From Methanoculleus frigidifontis (lineage in GTDB: Archaea > Halobacteriota > Methanomicrobia > Methanomicrobiales > Methanoculleaceae), in assembly GCF_030464345.1 (NCBI RefSeq), contig NZ_VCYH01000003.1, positions 248,001 to 312,000 of the forward strand: 64,000 nt of DNA, read 5' to 3'. The notes under the pieces are model-generated. The model searched no databases, was not told the origin of the DNA, and worked only from the letters and a program-made list of their open reading frames with translations. Both the position numbers and the translations under genes were made by a program. Position 1 is the first letter of the stretch. The number at the start of each line of letters is the position of its first letter. Shown here piece after piece: positions 52,130 through 60,750 of this stretch.

Positions 52130-53434
52130 TTACATCCGCTTGCGGACGGCGAGGATCAGCCCGAAGACCGCAAGCGCGCCGAGTGCCGCGAAGGGCAGCG
52201 CACCGGCCTGCGTCGGGGTCGAGATCGGGTTTAAGGAGGCCGAGACGTAGGAGGTGCTGCCTGCGTTCACCTGGACGGCGTCGGACCAGTCCTGGTACCC
52301 GGAGACCTTCACCGCCACCACGTGCGACCCGGTGGCGACGCCGGTCAGGGTCAGGGGCGTGATGCCCTTATAGGCATCGTCGAGGTAGACGTTCGCGCCG
52401 GACGGTGAGGACGAGACCGAGATCGAGCCGGTCGGGCCCGGCGGGAGCGGGGTCATCGCGACCGATACGGGTGTGGTCACGCCGGACTGGACGCTCACGG
52501 AGGTCGAGTAGTCCTGGTACCCGGAGAGCGACAGCGTCACAGTGTGGCTTCCCGCGGTGAGGCTGCCGACGACGAGTGCCTGGCCGTCGGAGGTCTGTCC
52601 CTTATACACCCCGTCAACCGAGACGCTCGCGCCGGAGGGCGACGAGGTCACGGAGATGTATCCCGGGTTCTGGTCAGGGATCGGGTGCATCTGGGCGTTG
52701 ACGTACGAGGTGACGCCCGGCGAGACGCTGACGGTCGTCTTCCAGTCGTAGTAGCCGTTCAGGTCGAGCTCGATGTTGTGGCTCTTTGCCGAGACGCCGG
52801 AGAGCGTCAGCGGGGTCTTGCCCTTATAGGTCGCGTCCATGTAGACGTAGGCGCCGGAGGGGTTCGAGTTGATGACAATGCTGCCCGGCTGCGAGATGGC
52901 CTGCAGCGGGAAGAGGACGCTCGTCGTCTTGCCCGAGGTCACGCTCACCGTCGTCTGGTAGGGCTGATACCCGGGCATGTCGGCCTCCATCTGGTAAGAC
53001 CCGGGCGACAGGTCGCTGATCGTCAGCGGGGTGATGCCGCGGTAGTTGCCGTTTACGTAGATGGCGGCTCCCGAGGGTGTCGAGGTCGCGGAGATCGAAC
53101 CGGTGGTGGCCAGCGGGTTGAGCGTCACGTAGACGTCGACGGTCTCACCGGCGGCGGGGCTTCCCGGGAGACTGTTGGCGACCGACTGGTATCCCGGCAT
53201 CTCGACCCGGTAGGCCTGGTACGGCGTTCCCGTCGTGTAGACCGGTACCGAGAGGACGCCCTGGGCGATCTGGCCCTTGTATTCGCCGTCGATGTAGACT
53301 GATGCACCGTTCACGTTGCAGTGGAAGGTGTACCAGCCCTCGTCCCCGCCGATACCCGCTGCTGCAGACGGGATACCGGCGATGAGGACGAGCAATGCCA
53401 GCCCGATGATCGGGCATGCTGTTGTCTTCTTCAT
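52130..53434 (-). CDS. surface protein with five PEGA domains and a C-terminal anchor
   Basis: The 434-residue protein has a signal peptide (about 1-26, ending IPSAAAG) and five PEGA-type domains of about 70 residues each (NPSGAYVYMDATYKGKTPLT, SPSGANVYLDDAYKGITPLT and relatives, each followed by a GYQ.W/Y strand). It ends in a Pro/Thr linker plus hydrophobic helix (ALPFAALGALAVFGLILAVR) with a basic RKRM tail. PEGA domains are found in surface-layer and adhesion proteins. The tail matches archaeal sorting-type anchors. GGTGA precedes the ATG. The C-terminal helix is similar in style to those at 10172 and 11249. Confidence 0.85.
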   Translation of the reverse strand: MKKTTACPIIGLALLVLIAGIPSAAAGIGGDEGWYTFHCNVNGASVYIDGEYKGQIAQGVLSVPVYTTGTPYQAYRVEMPGYQSVANSLPGSPAAGETVDVYVTLNPLATTGSISATSTPSGAAIYVNGNYRGITPLTISDLSPGSYQMEADMPGYQPYQTTVSVTSGKTTSVLFPLQAISQPGSIVINSNPSGAYVYMDATYKGKTPLTLSGVSAKSHNIELDLNGYYDWKTTVSVSPGVTSYVNAQMHPIPDQNPGYISVTSSPSGASVSVDGVYKGQTSDGQALVVGSLTAGSHTVTLSLSGYQDYSTSVSVQSGVTTPVSVAMTPLPPGPTGSISVSSSPSGANVYLDDAYKGITPLTLTGVATGSHVVAVKVSGYQDWSDAVQVNAGSTSYVSASLNPISTPTQAGALPFAALGALAVFGLILAVRKRM

Positions 53435-53688
53435 TCTTTCACCACGAAAACAATTATCCCATCTTGCTTTTGAAATATTAACCCTTTCTATTAAATCTCC
53501 TGATTATCTTCGTATTTTTGGGGATTGCAGGCACGTTACAGAGCACGCTTCGGTGTTCGGGCGATGAGAAGTTTCCTCCCTCTTTCCTTCCGTTTCCGGA
53601 GCCGCCGATCTCCCGCCGCACCCGATCGCCGGAGAGTGGTGCAGGATAAAATCAAAACTCTGATTAGGTGCACCATCGACATTTCTGC

Positions 53689-55536
53689 ATGGTGCGATAT
53701 TCTGTCACGATGAGTGACACCCTTGCGGAACGGATCGACGAGGCACGGGGCGCCCGTGATGTTTCCCGGTCCGAGTGGATCAATGAGGTCTGCACAGCAT
53801 ACCTCAACGGTGCACCGGCGTTCGGGGATCATCCGACGGTCGCCGCATCACCTGGAAACGGTGGTGCACCGGGGCGGAAGCACAATATGCTCGACTACGA
53901 CGAGACCAATGCGGAGTTTTCGATCCATGTCCCGCAGCACTTCAACTTCGGCTACGACGTCATCGACCGGTGGGCCGAGACCGACCGGAACAAGCTCGCC
54001 ATGATCTGGGTGAACCAGCAGGGAGACGAGAAGAAATACTCCTTCCGGGACTTAAAGAACCTCTCGAACGGCGCCGCCAACATCCTGCTGAAGTACGGGA
54101 TCATGAAGGGCGACCGCGTGATGCTCATGCTTCCCCGCGTGCCGGAGTGGTGGATCTTCGTCATTGCCCTCACAAAGCTCGGTGCGGTCTTCTGCCCCTG
54201 CCCGACGATGCTGACGCCGAAGGACATCAAGTACCGAGTGAACGCCGGGAAGTTCAAGATGGTCATCACGAACAGTGAGAACGCCGACAAGGTCGATGCG
54301 ATCTGCAACGAATGTCCGTCCCTGACGAAGCGGTTCCTGGTGGACGGCGAACGGCAGGGCTGGGCGAGCTATCCGCACGAGATCGATTATCCCGCTCCGG
54401 TCTCGCACCACTCGGTGAGCATGCCGGTCGGCAAGAAGACGAGAGCCACCGATCCGATGCTGATCTACTTCACCTCCGGCACCACCGGCAACGCAAAGAT
54501 GGTGCTCCACGACCAGAGCTACCCGCTCGGGCATATCGTGACCGCCGGGCTCTGGCAGGACGTCGGCGAGCACGACCTGCACTTCACCTTCTCGGATACC
54601 GGGTGGGCGAAGTGCGCCTGGGGCAAGATTTTCGGGCAGTGGATCCAGGGATCCTGTCAGTTCGTCTACGACATCCGCGGGAAGTTCGAGGCGACGGAGC
54701 TCCTTCCCCTCATCGAGCGCTACGAGGTGACCACCCTCTGCTGTCCGCCGACGGTCTACCGGATGCTGATCCTGGCCGACCTCGACAAGTTTGACTTCCG
54801 CTACCTGCGCCACTGCTGCAGTGCCGGCGAACCCTTAAACCCGGAGGTGATCCGGGTCTGGAAGGAGGGCACGGGGCTTACGATCTACGAGGGCTACGGG
54901 CAGACCGAGACGGCCTGCTGTATCGCCACCTTCCCGTGCATGCAGAACAAGCCCGGCTCGATGGGGAAACCCTCGCCGGGATGGCGGATCGAGCTCCACG
55001 ATGACGACGGAAACCCTGTCTCCGTCGGAGACGAGGGGCGGATCGCCATCAGCCTCGATCCCCGGCCGCCGGGTCTCTTCGTCGAGTACCTCGACAACCC
55101 GGAGGCCAACCGCGAGTCGTTCGTCAACGGATTTTACTATACCGGCGACAAGGCCTACCGGGATAAGGACGGCTACTTCTGGTTCGTCGGCCGCGACGAC
55201 GACGTCATCAAATCGTCGGGTTACCGGATCGGCCCCTTCGAGGTCGAGAGCGCTCTCCTCGAGCACCCGGCCGTCCAGGAGTCTGCCGTGGTCGGGTCGC
55301 CCGATCTCCTCCGCGGGATGATCGTCAAGGCGTTCGTCGTCTTAAATCCCGGGTTCGAGCCGTCGGAGTCATTGGTGAGGGAGTTGCAGAACTATGTGCG
55401 GAATACGACCGCCCCCTACAAGTACCCCCGCTCGATCGAGTTCGTGCCGGAACTGCCAAAGACGCTCTCGGGCAAGATCAAGCGGAACGTCCTGCGCGAA
55501 CAGGAACTGCAGCGGCTGGCGAACGGCCAGGAATAA
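53689..55536 (+). CDS. AMP-forming acyl-CoA synthetase with N-terminal ribbon-helix-helix domain
   Basis: The 615-residue protein has two parts. Residues 1-41 (RYSVTMSDTLAERIDEAR, SRSEWINEVCTAYL) read as a CopG-type ribbon-helix-helix domain: a strand then two helices with the RSEWI turn. A linker follows (about 42-66). From about 67 it is a medium-chain acyl-CoA synthetase of the methanogen type. Motifs are YFTSGTTGNAKM (nucleotide loop), IYEGYGQTET, YYTGDKAYRDKDGYFWFVGR, and the catalytic lysine in TLSGKIKRN. It activates a carboxylic acid to acyl-AMP and then acyl-CoA; the acid is unknown. ATG 53689 is chosen over GTG 53668. T8 follows the stop. Confidence 0.85.
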   Translation: MVRYSVTMSDTLAERIDEARGARDVSRSEWINEVCTAYLNGAPAFGDHPTVAASPGNGGAPGRKHNMLDYDETNAEFSIHVPQHFNFGYDVIDRWAETDRNKLAMIWVNQQGDEKKYSFRDLKNLSNGAANILLKYGIMKGDRVMLMLPRVPEWWIFVIALTKLGAVFCPCPTMLTPKDIKYRVNAGKFKMVITNSENADKVDAICNECPSLTKRFLVDGERQGWASYPHEIDYPAPVSHHSVSMPVGKKTRATDPMLIYFTSGTTGNAKMVLHDQSYPLGHIVTAGLWQDVGEHDLHFTFSDTGWAKCAWGKIFGQWIQGSCQFVYDIRGKFEATELLPLIERYEVTTLCCPPTVYRMLILADLDKFDFRYLRHCCSAGEPLNPEVIRVWKEGTGLTIYEGYGQTETACCIATFPCMQNKPGSMGKPSPGWRIELHDDDGNPVSVGDEGRIAISLDPRPPGLFVEYLDNPEANRESFVNGFYYTGDKAYRDKDGYFWFVGRDDDVIKSSGYRIGPFEVESALLEHPAVQESAVVGSPDLLRGMIVKAFVVLNPGFEPSESLVRELQNYVRNTTAPYKYPRSIEFVPELPKTLSGKIKRNVLREQELQRLANGQE

Positions 55537-55544
55537 TTTTTTTT
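55537..55544 (+). terminator. T8 terminator after the acyl-CoA synthetase gene
   Basis: T8 begins immediately after the TAA stop at 55534-55536. Confidence 0.5.
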
Positions 55545-55599
55545 GGGCTCTTGCGGGATGATTGGCAGATGTGCCGCCACGAGAGACTCTGGTCCCCCG

Positions 55600-56298
55600 C
55601 TATCGTTTTTTCAGTCTCACAATCACGATGACGGGATGTTCCTTATCATCATCCAGTTCTTCAAAAAAGCCGTCGATCACAAACCCGGCATCAAACCCCA
55701 GTTGGAAAATCTCCTGCAACGGCCTGTGGTAATAATACTGCAAAATCGGCTGTCTTCTGATAGCTTCCCCTTCATGAACGCAGGGTGTCCGGTATGTATC
55801 CTGCGGCTTCACAAAGCAGGGATGATGCGTCGAAAAGACAAATATTCCCCCGGGCTTCAGCATTTCACCTACTGCCCGGAACAGCGGTTCGATATCAGCG
55901 ATGTCCATAACCGCCATGTTTGCAACCGCTTTATCGAACGGTCTCCCCGGTTCCAGGGACCGCAGCTGCGCACTGTCCGTAGCGTCGCAGACATGAAACG
56001 CTATCCTGTCCAGGTATGCCGAACGGCGTCGTTTTGCGTGGGCGATCATCTTTTCGCTGTAATCGAATGCAACAACCTCGGCGCCTTTTTCCGCAAGCCG
56101 CTGTGAAAAATTGCCGTTCCCGCAGGCGATATCCAGCACCAGTTCTCCTGCGCGAATATCGAGCGATTGCTCCGTACGGGGGCGTACGATAGTGCAGTGA
56201 AAAACATTGGCCGTATCACCCATTCTCGCATCCCAGAAATCGGCATTCATTTCCCATCGTCGTCTGCTCTCTTCTGTTGTATCTGAGAAAGTATGCAT
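55600..56298 (-). CDS. class I SAM-dependent methyltransferase
   Basis: The 232-residue protein has SAM motif I VLDIACGNGNFSQRLA, motif II VVAFDYSEKMI, an FHVCDATD acidic loop and ANMAVMDIADIEPL, then MLKPGGIFVFSTHHPCF, as in Methyltransf_11/25-type enzymes. The small-molecule or other substrate is unknown. It is monocistronic, convergent with the acyl-CoA synthetase gene. Its start ATG at 56298 has no strong Shine-Dalgarno sequence. Confidence 0.85.
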   Translation of the reverse strand: MHTFSDTTEESRRRWEMNADFWDARMGDTANVFHCTIVRPRTEQSLDIRAGELVLDIACGNGNFSQRLAEKGAEVVAFDYSEKMIAHAKRRRSAYLDRIAFHVCDATDSAQLRSLEPGRPFDKAVANMAVMDIADIEPLFRAVGEMLKPGGIFVFSTHHPCFVKPQDTYRTPCVHEGEAIRRQPILQYYYHRPLQEIFQLGFDAGFVIDGFFEELDDDKEHPVIVIVRLKKR

Positions 56299-56418
56299 GA
56301 TTCACATTGATCAGGGGACGCGATAAGGGCTTTGCGCTCGCCGTGGCTCGCATACTACAACGTGCGGCCTTTTACCCGTGCTGCGGCCGTTTTTTGGGAA
56401 AAGATATATCCGGCCGAT

Positions 56419-57024
56419 CTAGCAGATCCGCTCGATAAAGTTCTCAAGGAGCCGCAGCCCCACGGCCCCGCTCTTTTCGGGGTGGAACTGGACGCCGTAG
56501 GCGTTGCCGCTTTTGATGGACGAGGCGAAGGGGCAGATGTACTCGGTTGTCGTCAGGGTGCATTCCGGCGTGGTCGCGGCGTAGAAGGAGTGGACGAAGT
56601 AGACATACCTCTCGTTCATGAGCCCGTCGAAGAGCGGGTCGTCCTGCTCTATCCGGAGGCTGTTCCACCCCATGTGCGGCACCTTCATCCCGGGCGCGGG
56701 GGGGAACCGCTTCACCGAACCGGGCACCAGCCCGAGGCCGTTATGGGTGCCGTGCTCTTCGCTCGACTCCATGAGCATCTGCATCCCGAGGCAGATCCCG
56801 AGGACCGGCACCTCGCGGCTCGCGGCGATCACCGTCTCCTGCAGGTCGCCGAGCATCTCCATCCCCTCGCGGAACGCCCCGACGCCGGGCAGGACGATCC
56901 CGTCCGCGGCGGCGATGACGGCGGCGTCCGCGGTGATCGTCGCGTCCGCACCGGCACGCTCGAGCCCCCGGTAAACGCTCCGCAGGTTCCCGACACCGTA
57001 ATCAATTATAGCTATCTTCTTCAT
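56419..57024 (-). CDS. hisH: imidazole glycerol phosphate synthase subunit HisH
   Basis: HisH is the glutaminase that feeds ammonia to HisF in histidine synthesis. The 201-residue protein starts IIDYGVGNLRSV, has the oxyanion segment LPGVGAF, the nucleophile Cys78 in GICLGMQ, and the catalytic His and Glu in QFHPEKSG. The length is normal. Its start lies 23 bases inside the end of the upstream PAPS-reductase-like gene. No other his gene is in the window. Confidence 0.95.
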   Translation of the reverse strand: MKKIAIIDYGVGNLRSVYRGLERAGADATITADAAVIAAADGIVLPGVGAFREGMEMLGDLQETVIAASREVPVLGICLGMQMLMESSEEHGTHNGLGLVPGSVKRFPPAPGMKVPHMGWNSLRIEQDDPLFDGLMNERYVYFVHSFYAATTPECTLTTTEYICPFASSIKSGNAYGVQFHPEKSGAVGLRLLENFIERIC

Positions 57025-58411
57025 CCTTGCCGCCTCTCTTGCGCCAGAGTCCTGCCTCTATCCACTCCCGGGGCAGCTGCTCCTGCTGCCGCCAGTCTTC
57101 GAGCCGCTCCGTCCAGGTCGACCAGAGGTCCGGGCAGGTCTCCTCGATCCGTTTCAGCGTAGCGATATCGCTGGACGGACACATAAAGCACCCGATCCGG
57201 TCCAGCCCCTGTTCGTACAGGGGGTTGTAGGGCGCCTGTTTTGCGAAGATGTAGAGCCAGACGTGCATCGCCGTCCAGGTCTGGATCGGCGCGGCGGAGA
57301 GCTGGCAGGGGACGTGCCGGTTCCGCCATACCCGCCGGCTCTGCATTCTCTTCACCGATTCGTATTTGCGCTGGCCGATGAAGGAGAGGCATTCGCCCCA
57401 GTGCTCCTCGATGAGGTGGGCGACCGGGTGGAGCTTGCAGACCTTGCAGCACCACCGGAAGTCGACCGCCGGCGGCCCCTGCTCGTCGAAGGTCTTCCAG
57501 AAGTTCTCGGACTCGTCGATCCGGACGACCGGCATGTCGTAGCGTTCGGCGACGGCGTCGACGTTCGCGTAGGTCTCCGGGAACTCAAGGCCGGTGTCGG
57601 CGAAGATCAGCGGGACTCTCCCGATCGCCTCGAGGACGACGAGGAGCACCGCGAGGCTGTCTTTGCCGCCCGAGTAGGAGACGGTCGGGGGCACTTCCGG
57701 GTTTCTCTCCACGACATCCCTGACGAACCGCATCGCCGCCGCTTCGTACGCGGCGGTCGTCGGTGCGTTGGCGGCGACGGCGGTATCCCAGTCCGCCTCG
57801 CCGGGGATGCAGGATGCGGCAAGATTTTTGCGTGTCCGCACCACGGTGCCGCGTTCCATCTGTTTGGCGTCGGCGGCGCCGACCTTCGCCCTCCCGACGC
57901 CGATGCACTCGCCGTTCCGGGAGAGGATGAAGACCTCGTCGCCTACGGCCACGGCGGGGTCGATCGCGACGAGTCCGGGCGCGAGAAGGCTTGCGCCTTC
58001 GTCCCGGATCGAGGGGACGGCGCCGTCGTCGGCGACGACGAAGCGCTTTTTTGGGGTCATGTAGAGCGCAGCGTGGGGGCGGGGGAGCGCCTCCCAGCGC
58101 CCCTCTTCCGGGAGGTAGCGGATGGCGCCGACGACCGCACCGCCCATGACGATCTCGTCCATCCGGTCCTCGGAGGGTACCTTGTTCATCAGCGCCAGGT
58201 GGCCGTCCGGGATGAGGGCGCTTCCGAAAGCGTCGTGGTAAATCCGGTTGACGAGGTCGATGTCGCCCCGGAACGCCGGGCGTGCGTCGCCCGGCGGCGT
58301 CACCGAGACCGGGCGCGTGGCGGCGCCGCAACCGCAGGTCTCCGCCATCACCGGAGCGTGGCAGGCGTCGCACCACCGGAGCAGGATCTTCCCTAAATAA
58401 ATGCGGGGCAT
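57002..58411 (-). CDS. PAPS reductase-family protein with zinc ribbon and PUA domain
   Basis: The 469-residue protein has an N-terminal zinc-ribbon-like segment (RWCDACHAPVMAETCGCG). A middle part includes a PUA-like domain (about 130-210, SLLAPGLVAIDPAVAVGDEV). An adenine-nucleotide alpha-hydrolase domain follows with the PP-loop SYSGGKDSLAVL at about 230, then DTGLEFPET. Cysteines lie in RWCCKVCKLHPV and GCFMCPSS. This is the archaeal PAPS-reductase-like family. The true reaction is unsettled; a thiolation or sulfur-transfer role on RNA is plausible given the PUA domain (inference). GAGGA lies six bases before ATG 58411. It overlaps hisH by 23 bases. Confidence 0.85.
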   Translation of the reverse strand: MPRIYLGKILLRWCDACHAPVMAETCGCGAATRPVSVTPPGDARPAFRGDIDLVNRIYHDAFGSALIPDGHLALMNKVPSEDRMDEIVMGGAVVGAIRYLPEEGRWEALPRPHAALYMTPKKRFVVADDGAVPSIRDEGASLLAPGLVAIDPAVAVGDEVFILSRNGECIGVGRAKVGAADAKQMERGTVVRTRKNLAASCIPGEADWDTAVAANAPTTAAYEAAAMRFVRDVVERNPEVPPTVSYSGGKDSLAVLLVVLEAIGRVPLIFADTGLEFPETYANVDAVAERYDMPVVRIDESENFWKTFDEQGPPAVDFRWCCKVCKLHPVAHLIEEHWGECLSFIGQRKYESVKRMQSRRVWRNRHVPCQLSAAPIQTWTAMHVWLYIFAKQAPYNPLYEQGLDRIGCFMCPSSDIATLKRIEETCPDLWSTWTERLEDWRQQEQLPREWIEAGLWRKRGGKDEEDSYN

Positions 58412-58516
58412 GTGTCCTCTGATCTTTGGTTTTTGCAGAGATAAGTATTGGCGACGTTCCGCCGGGGCGGTACCGTATCGGCCGGTTTTAAGAGTCAGGC
58501 CGCCGAAAACAGGTGC

Positions 58517-58942
58517 ATGGATCCGCGCTTCTGCTGTCGGTACCGCGGGGACGGCATGCCGCCGTCGAACCGCTACTGCAGGTCGTGCCCCGACGCCGCG
58601 ATCGCCTGCGACCGGCTGTGGCGGCGCGTCGTCGATCTCGCCGGATCGCACGGCGGTGCGCCGGTGCCGCTGCCCGGGACGCGTGCAGTGCTCTCGTTGC
58701 ACCCGAAGAACGAAGACTTCGTTCGCCTGCAGGTCAACGTCCGGTGGAACCTCACCAAAGAGGATTTCCTGCACTTCATCGCCACCGGGCATGCAAAGAT
58801 GGGCCGAAAGGAGCAGCGATGCGACCCTGCCGTCTCACCGAGCCTCACGCGCCAGGAGCCGTACGTCCAGGCTATCGTCGCGCTCCTCGGCGGGCCGGAC
58901 TGCCCGGAGATCGCTCTTGTGCGGGCGGTGCAGCAGGGCTGA
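58517..58942 (+). CDS. small cysteine-rich hypothetical protein
   Basis: The 141-residue protein has a Cys-rich N-terminus (CCRYRGDGMPPSNRYC, then C-x2-C and AIAC) that could bind zinc or a cluster. A mixed domain follows with VLSLHPKNEDFVRLQVNVRW and a helix-rich C-terminus. AGGTG lies just before the ATG at 58517, and longer frames lack support. It is upstream of the ABC exporter by 53 bases but probably has its own promoter. The family is not recognised. Confidence 0.6.
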   Translation: MDPRFCCRYRGDGMPPSNRYCRSCPDAAIACDRLWRRVVDLAGSHGGAPVPLPGTRAVLSLHPKNEDFVRLQVNVRWNLTKEDFLHFIATGHAKMGRKEQRCDPAVSPSLTRQEPYVQAIVALLGGPDCPEIALVRAVQQG

Positions 58943-58955
58943 TCGGGGAGGGAAA

Positions 58956-58966
58956 CCTGTATATGG
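58956..58966 (+). promoter_or_regulatory. TATA box of the ABC exporter operon
   Basis: CCTGTATATGG lies about 30-40 bases before the ATG at 58996, consistent with a short leader. Confidence 0.4.
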
Positions 58967-58995
58967 CCGGATAGGCTACGTTTGTATCACTCGCC

Positions 58996-59934
58996 ATGAG
59001 AGCCAGGATGTCAAAAGCCATCGAAGTGCACGATCTCCGCAAAGCCTACAACGGCCGCACCGCCGTCGACGGCATATCGTTCGATGTCCACAGCGGTGAG
59101 GTCTTCGGGTTCCTCGGCCCGAACGGTGCCGGCAAGACCACGACCGTGCGGATGCTCACCGGCATCATCGCCCCGGACAGCGGGAGCATTGCTATCCTCG
59201 GCCACGATATCGTCCAAGAGCCGGTGCGGGGCAAACAGGCAATCGGCGTCGTCCCGGAGACGGCGAACGCCTACGATGACCTGACGGCGTGGCAGAACCT
59301 GATGCTGATGGCGGACCTCTACGGCCTCCGGCGCCCCGCCGCCCGGCGCCCCGCAGCCGATCTCCTGGAGGAGCTCGGGCTTGCCGACCGGCGGGACCAG
59401 AAGGTTGCGGGCTTCTCCAAGGGCATGCGGCAGCGGCTGATCCTGGCGATGGCGCTTTTGCACGACCCGCAGTTGCTCTTCCTCGATGAGCCGACGAGCG
59501 GGCTTGACGTGCAGAGCACGCACCTGATGCTGGAGATCCTCGGCGAGCGCAGCAGGGCGGGCACGACGATCTTTCTGACCACGCACAACATGGACGAGGC
59601 CAACCGGCTCTGCGACCGGGTGGGGATCATCCGGGCCGGGAGGATTGCGGCGATCGATTCACCGGAACGGCTGAAGCAGGCGATCAACCGGATGTTCATG
59701 ATTGAGGTCGGGTTCGACCGCCCGGTAGAGGCGCCCGTCTTCGCCGGTCTTCCCGGGATCGACCGGGTTTCGAAGCACGGCGATACCTGGCGGCTCGAGA
59801 CCGCCGACACCGACGCCGCGATAGCATCGGTGGTTGCGGCCGCCCGGTCGTCCGGCGCCCGGATCCTCTCGCTCTCCACGCTCTCGCCGACGCTCGACGA
59901 GGTCTACCTCAGGCTCACCGGAGGGGACGCATGA
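58996..59934 (+). CDS. ABC transporter ATP-binding protein (DrrA/ABC-2 type)
   Basis: The 312-residue protein has Walker A GPNGAGKTTT, a Q-loop region, the signature variant FSKGMRQRL, Walker B LLFLDEPTSGLD, and the H-loop TTHNMDEA. A C-terminal extension of about 90 residues (from about 220) follows, typical of DrrA-type exporters. It energises export by the permease encoded next, with which it overlaps by four bases (ATGA at 59931). The substrate is unknown. The start could be ATG 58996 or ATG 59008. Confidence 0.92.
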   Translation: MRARMSKAIEVHDLRKAYNGRTAVDGISFDVHSGEVFGFLGPNGAGKTTTVRMLTGIIAPDSGSIAILGHDIVQEPVRGKQAIGVVPETANAYDDLTAWQNLMLMADLYGLRRPAARRPAADLLEELGLADRRDQKVAGFSKGMRQRLILAMALLHDPQLLFLDEPTSGLDVQSTHLMLEILGERSRAGTTIFLTTHNMDEANRLCDRVGIIRAGRIAAIDSPERLKQAINRMFMIEVGFDRPVEAPVFAGLPGIDRVSKHGDTWRLETADTDAAIASVVAAARSSGARILSLSTLSPTLDEVYLRLTGGDA

Positions 59935-60689
59935 TCCGGCCCGCCGGGCTCGGAGAGCAGCTGCGGCGGTCGCTCGCCGTCGCCCGGAAGGATATCAGGA
60001 TCTACTACGTCAAGGGCCCGGTCGTCATCTTCGGCCTGCTGATCCCGCTCTTCCTGTTTCTGGCCTTCTCGCTCGGCAACCGGTTTGCGTCGGTCCCGTT
60101 CCTCATCTCCGGGCTGCTCGCGATGACCGTCTTCTTCACCGCGACGGCGGTCTCGCCGGTGATCTTTCCCTGGGAGACCCAGGCGCGGACGCTGGAGCGG
60201 CTCGCGGCCGCCCCGATCACCGTCCCGGCGCTGGTCTTCGGGGACGTGCTGGCATCGTTCCTCTTCGGGGCGCTGATAGCCCTCGTTCCGGTGGGGATCG
60301 GGGTAGCGCTCGGCGTGACGATCACGTCGCCGGCTGCCCTGCTCGCCGGCATCCTCCTCGCCGCGCTCTGCTTTGCCTCGCTCGGTGTCCTCCTCGCCGT
60401 CCCTCCGGCGCGGGCGCCGCAGAACATCATGATGCTCTCTTCGCTCATCAAGTTCCCGCTGATCTTCATCTCCGGCATCTTCATCCCGGTCGAGTCGCTG
60501 CCGGCCTGGGGGCGGGTGCTCGCGGCTGCATCGCCGCTGACCTACTTCACCGATATCGCCCGCGCTGCGATGGGCGAGGCGAACGCCTACCCGGTCGCCC
60601 TCGATCTCGCTGTGCTCGCCGCATTCTCCCTGCTCTTTCTCGGGGCGGCGATGCTGCTGCACGCACGGACGCTCTCAAAGAGGCTCTGA
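59931..60689 (+). CDS. ABC-2 type transporter permease
   Basis: The 252-residue protein has six hydrophobic helices and features of ABC-2 permeases: an N-terminal amphipathic ARKDIRIYYVKG, the loop FPWETQARTLERLAAAPI, and the late LIKFPLIFISGIFIPVESLP before a periplasm-side TYFTDIARAAM. It is encoded directly after the ATP-binding subunit and forms an exporter with it. The substrate could be a lipid, glycan, drug or antibiotic; nothing nearby decides. Confidence 0.9.
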   Translation: MIRPAGLGEQLRRSLAVARKDIRIYYVKGPVVIFGLLIPLFLFLAFSLGNRFASVPFLISGLLAMTVFFTATAVSPVIFPWETQARTLERLAAAPITVPALVFGDVLASFLFGALIALVPVGIGVALGVTITSPAALLAGILLAALCFASLGVLLAVPPARAPQNIMMLSSLIKFPLIFISGIFIPVESLPAWGRVLAAASPLTYFTDIARAAMGEANAYPVALDLAVLAAFSLLFLGAAMLLHARTLSKRL

Positions 60690-60750
60690 CGGGCGGGGAG
60701 ACGCTCCGGGAAGATTGGAAAAGAGCGCTGACGTTCCGGGGGCCCGATTC

